A stretch of 38,306 bases of DNA. It comes from Deltaproteobacteria bacterium (GTDB lineage: Bacteria; Myxococcota_A; Polyangia; Haliangiales; Haliangiaceae). Both the position numbers and the translations under genes were made by a program. This document shows, piece after piece, positions 31,465-38,306 of the stretch. Under the pieces are notes generated by a model that was given only the letters and a program-made list of their open reading frames with translations, was not told the DNA's origin and did not search any database. Each line of letters starts with the position of its first letter. Position 1 is the stretch's first letter. The DNA is taken from assembly GCA_013812655.1 (NCBI GenBank), contig JACCTC010000090.1, positions 1 to 38,306 of the forward strand, read 5' to 3'.

Positions 31465-33738
31465 TCACGACAGCTGATCGAGCTCGAGCGGCACGCTCTG
31501 GATCGACGGCATGTCGGTGGGCAGCTTGCGCTCGAGGGCTGCCATCGCCAGCGCGTCGAGAAAGGCCGACGACCACGAACACGGATTTTCGGAGGTCACG
31601 ACCGCATGCAGACGCGCGTGCCGGGTCACGCGCTCGGTGAGCGGCATGCGGAGCGCGCGATCGAGGTCGGCGGCGAGCCCGTCGGGATGGAACGGGTTCG
31701 TGATCACGGCATCGGTGAGCTGGGTCGCCGCGCCGGCGAATCGCGACAGCACGAGCACGCCCGGTGATTCTGCGTCCTGGGCGGCGACGAACTCCTTGGC
31801 GACGAGGTTCATGCCGTCGCGCAGCGGCGTCACGACCGCGACGCTCGCGAGCCGGTAGAGCTGCGCGAGCACCGTGTGGTCGTACGAGCGGTACAGGTAG
31901 CGGACCGGGATCCAGTCGGCTTCACCGAACTTGCCGTTGATGCGCCCGACCATCGTCTCGATGCGCTGACGTAGCTCGGCGTAGTCGGCGAGCTCCGCGC
32001 GCGAGGGCACCGAGACCTGGACGAAGCTGACCCGGCGCCGCCACTCGGGATAGCTCTCGAGGAGCCGCTCGAATGCCGCGAGCCGCTCGGGGATGCCCTT
32101 CGAGTAATCGAGGCGATCGACGCCGAGCAGCAGCCTGCGGTCGCCGAGCTGTGCCCGGAGGCCGCTGACATCGGAGCACTCGGGCCCGTCCGGCGTGAAC
32201 GCCGTGGCGTCGATGGGGACCGGGAACACGCCGACCACGGTTCGGCGCGTGCCCTGCGTGATCGTGCTGGCGGTGACGCTCGTCGCGGGTTGCCGGCGGG
32301 CGACGTCGACGAAGTGGCCGGCCCAGCGCTCGGTGTGAAAACCGACGAGGTCGTAGTCGAGCAAACCATCGACGAGCTCGGCCTGCCACGGCATCGTCTC
32401 GAACAGCTCGTACGGCGGGAACGGGATGTGAAGGAAGAACCCGATCGGACCGCGATGGCCGAGCCGCCTGAGCTCGCGGGCGACGAGCAGCAAGTGATAG
32501 TCATGGACCCAGATCGTCGCGTCCGGGCGCGCGAGCGCGACGGCGTGGCGCGCGTAGGCTTCGTTCGCCTCGACGTACGCCTTCCAGTCGGCGTCGTCGT
32601 AGCGCGTGCGCATCGGGAAGCTGTGGAACAGCGGCCACAACGTGCGGTTGCAGAAGCCGCCGTAGAACTTCTCGCGCCAGACGCGCGAGAGATCGAAGCT
32701 GGCCCGCGGCGGTTCGGCGAGCGCGTCGATCGCGAGTGTCTCCTTGCCATCGCGTTCGTGGCCGCTCCAGCCGAGCCAGATCCCTTGCCGGCTGCGCAGG
32801 GCCGGCTCGAGCGCCGACACCAGTCCACCGACCTCGCGGCCGCGACCGGTCGCGACACTCGGCGTTCGATTCGAGATCGTCACGAACGTTCGCTCGCGCG
32901 CAGGCTGCAGCTCGACGACCGGTCCCACCGGTGGCGGGCCGAGATCGCTGGCGCCGGCTCGACAGCTCGTGAGCCACCGCACCAGCTCGAGGACGGCGTG
33001 CGGCCCCGCCAGTGATGCATGGGCGAGCGTGCGCCGGCGATGGTCACCGACCGAGGCCCCGACGTCGCCGTCGACGAGCTCGGCAAACATGTCCTCGTCG
33101 CTGACATCCGCGCCGATCGCGATGATGCGCGCTGGTGGTAGATGTTCGCGCACGCGGCGGACCGCGATCCCGCGCGTGATGTTGCGCCTGCGCACTTCGA
33201 GGCTCTCGAGACCGGCGACGCGCTCGAAGTCCTGGTGTGTCTCGAGCCACTCGTCACAGGCCAGCTCGGCAGCCGCCATGAGCGAGATGCGGTCGGCATG
33301 ATCGACCCCGCGCCAGTGGATGCACACCGCGTGGGACTTGTGCTCGGTGCGAGCGGGCTGAACGCACGCAAGCTCGGCGAGCGTGGTCGCGAGGTCATCG
33401 AGCTCCGCAGACCGCTCCGCAGGCCCCGTCCACACGCCGCGAATGAGCTGCCAGGCGCCGTGCTCGGCGAACCACCACGCGCCGATCAGCCGATCCACGA
33501 GCGGTTCGATGGTGGCACGTGGTCGACCGGACACGATGACGACATGGATGCCACCGTCGATCGCTTGCTGGATCGCGGCGACCGTCGCGTCGTCGAGCGT
33601 TGCCTGCTCGGGCGTCGCGGCAAGCTCGACGAGGGCACCGTCGAGATCGAGCAGCAGCGAGAGGCCGTGGTAGCAGGCGAGCTCGCGCCAGCGCGCGGAA
33701 TCGGGCAACGAGAACGCAAGGTTCGTATACATGGGCAT
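31465..33738 (-). CDS. Fused trehalose-6-phosphate phosphatase (N) and synthase (C)
   Basis: A 757-residue bifunctional protein. The N-terminal HAD phosphatase (about 15-245) has motif I LLLDLDGALVEL (Asp31, Asp33), motif II VVIVSGRP and motif III GADVSDEDMF. From about 285 it is a GT20 synthase, with SNRTPSV, GGLVSALEP, VHDYHLLLVARELR, LLGVDRLDYSKGIPERL and TPLRDGMNLVAKEFV. Together they would make trehalose from UDP-glucose and glucose-6-phosphate. The order is the reverse of the common TPS-TPP fusion. All synthase residues look intact. ATG 33738 (MPMYTNLAFS) is preferred over an in-frame GTG at 33834; ATG 33732 is also possible. Confidence 0.9.
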   Translation of the reverse strand: MPMYTNLAFSLPDSARWRELACYHGLSLLLDLDGALVELAATPEQATLDDATVAAIQQAIDGGIHVVIVSGRPRATIEPLVDRLIGAWWFAEHGAWQLIRGVWTGPAERSAELDDLATTLAELACVQPARTEHKSHAVCIHWRGVDHADRISLMAAAELACDEWLETHQDFERVAGLESLEVRRRNITRGIAVRRVREHLPPARIIAIGADVSDEDMFAELVDGDVGASVGDHRRRTLAHASLAGPHAVLELVRWLTSCRAGASDLGPPPVGPVVELQPARERTFVTISNRTPSVATGRGREVGGLVSALEPALRSRQGIWLGWSGHERDGKETLAIDALAEPPRASFDLSRVWREKFYGGFCNRTLWPLFHSFPMRTRYDDADWKAYVEANEAYARHAVALARPDATIWVHDYHLLLVARELRRLGHRGPIGFFLHIPFPPYELFETMPWQAELVDGLLDYDLVGFHTERWAGHFVDVARRQPATSVTASTITQGTRRTVVGVFPVPIDATAFTPDGPECSDVSGLRAQLGDRRLLLGVDRLDYSKGIPERLAAFERLLESYPEWRRRVSFVQVSVPSRAELADYAELRQRIETMVGRINGKFGEADWIPVRYLYRSYDHTVLAQLYRLASVAVVTPLRDGMNLVAKEFVAAQDAESPGVLVLSRFAGAATQLTDAVITNPFHPDGLAADLDRALRMPLTERVTRHARLHAVVTSENPCSWSSAFLDALAMAALERKLPTDMPSIQSVPLELDQLS

Positions 33739-33914
33739 TCCGGTTCGGAAGGCGGCCCGACCCCCCGCGATGCCTGCAGCCGACCTGGCTGCACCCTGAA
33801 GTATTCGTATGTGCTCAAACGATATGATTGTCACGATCGAATTACAAGTGACTTTGGCCGCGCACGTCCGTGAGACGCGCTACCTGTCTGAGATCACTAC
33901 GAGCGAGCCGCGCG

Positions 33915-35324
33915 CTACGCCTTGAGCGCGGTGACGACCTTCTCGATCGCGTCCTTCGAGTCGCCGAACAGCATCTTCGTCACCGGCTTGTAGAACAGCG
34001 GGTTGTCGATACCCGCGTAGCCGGCGGCGCGGCTGCGCTTGTTGACGATCACCAGCTTGGACTTCCAGACCTGCAGCACCGGCATGCCGGCGATCGGCGA
34101 CGTCGGATCGTCCTCGGCGGCGGGATTGACGATGTCGTTCGCGCCGATCACGATCACGATGTCGGTCGTCGGCAAGTCGCCGTTGATCTCGTCCATCTCG
34201 AGGACGATGTCGTACGGCACGTTGGCCTCGGCGAGCAGCACGTTCATGTGGCCAGGGAGCCGGCCAGCGACCGGGTGGATCGCGAACCGCACCTCGACGC
34301 CCTGCTTGCGCAGGATGTCGGTCATCTCGCGGACCGCGTGCTGGGCGCGCGCGACCGCCATGCCGTAGCCGGGGACGATGACGACGGACTTCGAGACCCG
34401 GAGCGCGTCGGCGAGCGTGACGGCGTCGATCTCCTGGACCTCGCCCGCGGGCTTCGCCGGTCCACCTGCGGACTTCGGAGGCGCCGCGCCGAAGCCGCCG
34501 AAGATCACGTTCCAGATCGAGCGGTTCATCGCGCGACACATGATGTACGAGAGGATCGCACCGCTCGATCCGACGAGCGCGCCGGTGATGATCAGCAGAT
34601 CGTTGCCGAGCATGAAGCCGGCGGCCGAGGCGGTCCAACCGGAGTAGCTGTTGAGCATCGACACGACGACCGGCATGTCGGCGCCGCCGATCGCCGCGAC
34701 CAGGTGCACGCCGAGCACGCACGCGACCGCGGTGCCGACGTGGAGCGCGGTCTGGTTGCCGTCGTTCGCGTAAACGACCGCGCAGACGAGCGAGGTGATC
34801 AGCATCGCGAGGTTCAGGAAGTGGCGCGCCGGCAGGAGCAGCGGCTTGCCGCTGACCGAGCCGCGGAGCTTGAGGAACGCGAGCACCGAGCCGGTCGTGG
34901 TGATCGCGCCGATCCACACGTCGATGAAGATCTCGATGCGATGGGTCAGCGATGGGAGCTCGCGCAAATCGAGCGAGTAACCGACGAGGACGGCGGCGAG
35001 CCCGACGAAGCTGTGCAGCAGCGCGACGAGCTCGGGCATCTGGGTCATGCCGACGCGCGATGCCATGACGGCGCCGATCACGGCACCGCCGCCGATCGCG
35101 GCGAACACGAGCGGGTGGAACTTCAGCGGGTAGCCGGCGTGGCTGACGAGCTCGGTGTTGGTCGCGAGCGTCGCGCCGATCGCGATCGCCATGCCGACGA
35201 TACCGTAGAGGTTGCCGCGACGCGCGGTCTCCTGGCTCGACAGCCCGCGGAGGCTCATGATGAACAGGACCGCCGCGACGATGTACGCCGTGATGATCAG
35301 CGCCTGGGAGACGGGAAAGCTCAT
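33915..35324 (-). CDS. pntB: NAD(P) transhydrogenase beta subunit PntB
   Basis: A 469-residue protein. About nine transmembrane helices occupy residues 1-260, including the conserved [14 protein letters not shown] and [21 protein letters not shown] segments. After a short Pro/Ala linker, the NADP-binding domain III (about 290-469) has [63 protein letters not shown] and [13 protein letters not shown]. With PntA it couples the proton gradient to hydride transfer from NADH to NADP+. It starts two bases after the pntA stop, with AGGAAG inside the pntA end as ribosome site. Confidence 0.96.
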   Translation of the reverse strand: MSFPVSQALIITAYIVAAVLFIMSLRGLSSQETARRGNLYGIVGMAIAIGATLATNTELVSHAGYPLKFHPLVFAAIGGGAVIGAVMASRVGMTQMPELVALLHSFVGLAAVLVGYSLDLRELPSLTHRIEIFIDVWIGAITTTGSVLAFLKLRGSVSGKPLLLPARHFLNLAMLITSLVCAVVYANDGNQTALHVGTAVACVLGVHLVAAIGGADMPVVVSMLNSYSGWTASAAGFMLGNDLLIITGALVGSSGAILSYIMCRAMNRSIWNVIFGGFGAAPPKSAGGPAKPAGEVQEIDAVTLADALRVSKSVVIVPGYGMAVARAQHAVREMTDILRKQGVEVRFAIHPVAGRLPGHMNVLLAEANVPYDIVLEMDEINGDLPTTDIVIVIGANDIVNPAAEDDPTSPIAGMPVLQVWKSKLVIVNKRSRAAGYAGIDNPLFYKPVTKMLFGDSKDAIEKVVTALKA

Positions 35325-35326
35325 GG

Positions 35327-36955
35327 TTACTTCCTGAACATCGCGAGCATCCGGCGGGTCACCAGGAAGCCGCCGGCGATGTTGATGGTGGCGAAGAACG
35401 TCGCGATCACCGCGACCAGCACGCCGTTCGGCAAGCCGCCGGGTGTCAGCGCGCCGAGGAGGCCACCGACGACGATGATGCCGCTGATCGCGTTGGTCAC
35501 CGACATCAGCGGGGTGTGCAGCGCCGGCGCCACGTTCCACACGACCTGGAAGCCGACGAACACCGCCATCACGAACACCGTCAGGTGCTGCAAGAGCTGC
35601 GCGGTCTCGACGCCGGCGCTGGCCTCGGCGCGGCCAAACCGCACGTAGAGAAAGCCGATCGCGGCGACCAGGCCGATCAGCGACATCACGATGCCGACCG
35701 CGCGGGACGGTGGACGCGGCGCCGGGCCATGGCTCGACTTGACCGCAGGCCGGTGCTCGGGGGGCTTGCTGACGACCGCGGCCGGCGGTGGTGGTGCTGC
35801 GGGCTTCGCAGCCTCGGGCTTCGCCGGCGCAGGCGGTGGCGGCCACCGGGTCTCGCCCTGCTCGAGCACGAGCGCCGGGCGGACCGCGTCGTTCGCGTGA
35901 TCGACCTTGTGGCCTGCCGCGCCGCCCATCTCGTCGAGGAAGTGCAGCAGATTCGTGCCGTAGAGATCGCTCGCGACGTGCGCCATCCGGCTCGCGAGGT
36001 CGGTGTAGCCGACGATCGTGACGCCCTTGTGCTCGATGACCTCGCCCGGCTTGGTGAGCTCGCAGTTGCCGCCCTGCTCGGCCGCCATGTCGACGATCAC
36101 CGAGCCCGGCTTCATCAGCTCGACCATGTCGGCGAACCACAGCTTCGGCGCGGGCCGCCCCGGGATCAGCGCGGTCGTGATGACGATGTCGACCTCGCGG
36201 GCCTGCGCGCGGAACAGGGCGTACTCGGCGTCGAGGAACTCCTTCGACATCTCCTTCGCGTAGCCGCCCTGCCCCTCACCCGACTCCTTGATCGAGACCG
36301 TGAGGAACTCGCCGCCCAAGGACTTCACTTGCTCCTCGACGGCGGGCCGCACGTCGAACGCGCGCACGATCGCGCCGAGGCCCTTCGCGGCCCCGAGGGC
36401 GGCGAGACCGGCGACGCCAGCGCCGATGATCAGCACCTTCGCGGGCGGCACCTTGCCGGCGGCGGTGAACTGGCCGGTGAAGAAGCTGCCGAACCGGTTC
36501 GCGGCCTCGATCACCGCGCGGTACCCGGAGATGTTCGCCATCGACGACAGCGCGTCCATCTTCTGGGCGCGGCTGATCCGCGGGACCTGATCCATCGCGA
36601 GGACGGTCAGCTTCTTCGCGGCGAGCTTGGCCAGCAGCTCGGCGCTCTGCGCGGGCTGGATGTACGAGACGAGCGTCGCGCCGTCTCGCATCTGATCGGC
36701 CTCGCACGAACCGTCGGGGTTCAGGATCGGAGCCCGGAGCTTGACGACGATGTCGCTGTCGGCCCAGGCCGCGCGCGGCTCGACGATCGTCGCGCCCGCG
36801 GTCTCGTAGTGCGAGTCTGGATAGCTCGCGAGCACGCCAGCGCCGCGCTCGACCTGCACGATCCAGCCCGCTTTGACCCACTTCGCGACGACTGCCGGCG
36901 ATGCAGCGACCCGGCGTTCTCCCGGCCAGGTCTCCTTGACGATGCCTAACTTCAT
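35327..36955 (-). CDS. pntA: NAD(P) transhydrogenase alpha subunit PntA
   Basis: A 542-residue alpha subunit of the undivided, E. coli-like type. Residues 1-375 form the NAD-binding domain I ([73 protein letters not shown]). A Pro/Ala-rich linker of about 55 residues (about 385-440) then joins it to four transmembrane helices (about 440-535, with [11 protein letters not shown]). The linker is longer and more Pro-rich than usual. ATG 36955 is the start, 86 bases from the divergent zinc-ribbon gene. It forms a two-gene operon with pntB. Confidence 0.95.
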   Translation of the reverse strand: MKLGIVKETWPGERRVAASPAVVAKWVKAGWIVQVERGAGVLASYPDSHYETAGATIVEPRAAWADSDIVVKLRAPILNPDGSCEADQMRDGATLVSYIQPAQSAELLAKLAAKKLTVLAMDQVPRISRAQKMDALSSMANISGYRAVIEAANRFGSFFTGQFTAAGKVPPAKVLIIGAGVAGLAALGAAKGLGAIVRAFDVRPAVEEQVKSLGGEFLTVSIKESGEGQGGYAKEMSKEFLDAEYALFRAQAREVDIVITTALIPGRPAPKLWFADMVELMKPGSVIVDMAAEQGGNCELTKPGEVIEHKGVTIVGYTDLASRMAHVASDLYGTNLLHFLDEMGGAAGHKVDHANDAVRPALVLEQGETRWPPPPAPAKPEAAKPAAPPPPAAVVSKPPEHRPAVKSSHGPAPRPPSRAVGIVMSLIGLVAAIGFLYVRFGRAEASAGVETAQLLQHLTVFVMAVFVGFQVVWNVAPALHTPLMSVTNAISGIIVVGGLLGALTPGGLPNGVLVAVIATFFATINIAGGFLVTRRMLAMFRK

Positions 36956-37041
36956 GCCGCGGCGAAGATTCCCAAATCGCGTGCACTTGCGGAAGGGCCC
37001 GGAACGGTTAAAGCCCCCAAAAGCCGTGCGAGACTCCGCGC

Positions 37042-37437
37042 ATGGCGGATCATTCCGAGCAGATCGCGACGCTGCGTGACGAGCTGGCGACCCTGCGTGA
37101 CGAGGTGGCGAGCCTTCATCGCGACCTCCGGCGCGCACGCGAGCACGTCGACCTGACGATGCGCGGTCAGCTGCGGTGTCGCGCGTGTGGCTGCCGCAAG
37201 ATCGCGCACGCGATGAAGGTGCTCGATCGTGCCGATGGCAGCTTGCGCGAGGGCATGGCCCTCTACCAGCCGAGCTGGTGGAGCAGCAAGACGCGCGGCG
37301 AGCTCGAGGCGTACGCGTGCACGCGGTGCGGGCTCGTCGAGTGGTGGGTCGTCGACCCGAAGTCACTCCAGCCACACGACGAGTTTCTGCGGATCATCGA
37401 TGGCGAGCTCGCGGGTCCCACGGATCCGTACCGGTGA
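37042..37437 (+). CDS. Coiled-coil zinc-ribbon protein, function unknown
   Basis: A 131-residue protein. Residues 6-36 form a regular heptad coiled coil ([21 protein letters not shown]). A zinc-ribbon-like pattern follows, with Cys46-x2-Cys49 (plus Cys51) and Cys93-x2-Cys96. The region between and after is rich in Trp (PSWW, EWWVVDP). I do not recognise the family. It is divergent from pntAB, and its stop codon overlaps the GTG start of the next gene (GTGA), so the two are co-translated and probably work together. Confidence 0.75.
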   Translation: MADHSEQIATLRDELATLRDEVASLHRDLRRAREHVDLTMRGQLRCRACGCRKIAHAMKVLDRADGSLREGMALYQPSWWSSKTRGELEAYACTRCGLVEWWVVDPKSLQPHDEFLRIIDGELAGPTDPYR

Positions 37438-38306
37438 TCGCACCCTACGGCACGACCTACGAACGAGACGATGGGAACCGGCTCGTCCGCGTGATCGATC
37501 GCGCCGGGTACGTGTGGGCCACGCTGTCGTGGGACGGCGACCGCCTGGTGCGGCTCGAGGTGCCGGGGGCGATCGTCGACGGTGCGCGGATCGACGATCC
37601 GCTGCTCGGCGAGGCGCACCGCATCATCGGAGCTGGAGCGAAGCCAGCGAACGCTGGCGAGCGGGGCCCAGACGCCACCACGACGATGACCGCGCTCGAC
37701 TGGGCGGCGCCTGCGCAGATCCCGACGGTGGCCGCGCCCGGTCGCCTCGTCGCCGGTGCCGGTGCCGCGATCCTCAACGTGATCGCGCTGCTCGCCCACG
37801 ACGCCGGCATCCCCGCGCTGCGCTATGCCGGCCGCTACCCGACCTCCGCGCTGTTCCGCGCGCTCGCACGCTCGTTCCGCACCACCGCGACCGAGGATGA
37901 CTTCACGGCCCATCTGGCCGAGCGACTTGGCGGCGCCGGCGATCCGATCCCGGTCGACTTCGTCCCCGCGCCGCTCGAGCGCCTCGGCAACCCGCACGGC
38001 TTCCTCGAGCTGCGGGTCGGCCTCGAGCGCGCTGTCATCGATCGCGTGAGCTACGAACCCGGCGGTTCGCCCGCGCGGCTGGTCGATCTGCGCGCCGAGC
38101 TGTGGTTTGGCGATCAGGTCTACGCGCGGGTCGCCGCGTTCGATGTCCACGGCGAGCTGCTCGACGGACCGTTGCCGATCCCGCGCTGCACGTCCGAGGT
38201 CGTCGGCCAGCAGTTCCCGCCGGCCCTCGCCGGCGCCCTCGCCGAGCTGGTCGCCCAGGCGGTCCCCGCGCCGATCGCGGCCGATGCGCGCCGCTGGCTC
38301 GCCACC
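37434..38306 (+). CDS. Hypothetical protein, coupled to the zinc-ribbon gene; truncated by the window end
   Basis: From GTG 37434 (overlapping the upstream TGA as GTGA) the frame stays open for 291 codons to the last base, so the 3' end is missing. It begins [20 protein letters not shown] and continues with a beta-rich segment (YVWATLSWDGDRLVRLEV). A low-complexity linker (about 64-82) and an Ala/Leu-rich helical part (RLVAGAGAAILNVIALLAHDAG) follow, then another beta-rich part (ELRVGLERAVIDRV, AELWFGDQVYARVAAFDV). Codon usage matches its neighbours. No signal peptide and no recognised domain. Inside it, 37643-37658 (GCCAGCG, AA, CGCTGGC) is a perfect inverted repeat within the linker. Confidence 0.75.
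   Translation, partial: MIAPYGTTYERDDGNRLVRVIDRAGYVWATLSWDGDRLVRLEVPGAIVDGARIDDPLLGEAHRIIGAGAKPANAGERGPDATTTMTALDWAAPAQIPTVAAPGRLVAGAGAAILNVIALLAHDAGIPALRYAGRYPTSALFRALARSFRTTATEDDFTAHLAERLGGAGDPIPVDFVPAPLERLGNPHGFLELRVGLERAVIDRVSYEPGGSPARLVDLRAELWFGDQVYARVAAFDVHGELLDGPLPIPRCTSEVVGQQFPPALAGALAELVAQAVPAPIAADARRWLAT

Overview
The window is about 38 kb of very GC-rich DNA, densely packed with genes. It carries many lipoproteins, an IgGFc-binding-domain surface protein, a TIGR02996-type protein, a PAS/GAF hybrid histidine kinase and lysine/alanine-rich tails. Together these point to a myxobacterium (Myxococcota, possibly the Haliangium/Kofleria side). That placement is inferred from gene content and base composition; there is no rRNA in the window to confirm it.

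Layout. 1-1544: a complete single-ORF IS66-type element whose left tip is base 1 of the window. 1601-4822: a beta-propeller-like lipoprotein, a relic of an IS91-like transposase, and a heparinase II/III-like lipoprotein. 5070-10838: an OPA/GlpT-like MFS transporter, an orphan lipoprotein, a conserved hypothetical, a Lys/Ala-rich protein with two compensating frame changes, and a soluble slipin (SPFH) protein. 10839-11548: a 710-base gene-free stretch holding a tRNA-like element on the minus strand whose 3' half precedes its 5' half. 11549-13944: two more lipoproteins in convergent orientation, separated by a 32-base direct repeat. 14310-18729: a tightly coupled operon of a VolA/Pla-1-like lipoprotein lipase, a FadL-family porin and a TetR regulator, which reads as lipid cleavage at the surface followed by fatty-acid uptake. 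18833-21295: the hybrid histidine kinase. 21277-24069 (minus): Gfo/Idh/MocA oxidoreductase, crotonase and TauE/SafE exporter. 24144-24838: a small Cys-rich protein and a PRC-barrel protein. 24958-26430 (minus): an Old Yellow Enzyme-family oxidoreductase. 26458-30456: a plus-strand operon of an MgtC/DUF4010 membrane protein, a Bcp peroxiredoxin, a TIGR02996 protein and a cardiolipin-synthase-like phospholipase D. 30465-33738 (minus): a REC-GAF response regulator and a fused trehalose-phosphate phosphatase/synthase in reversed domain order. 33915-36955 (minus): pntAB. 37042-38306: a coiled-coil zinc-ribbon protein and a further gene that runs off the window end.

Translational coupling through TGATG or GTGA overlaps is frequent (8426, 16829, 18040, 22038, 28230, 37434) and settles several start sites. 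Many long ORFs on the opposite strands are shadows caused by the high GC content. The strongest candidate for something undescribed is the circularly permuted tRNA-like element at about 11158-11252. Next in interest are the VolA-FadL-TetR module, the reversed TPP-TPS fusion and the double-frameshift Lys/Ala-rich gene.
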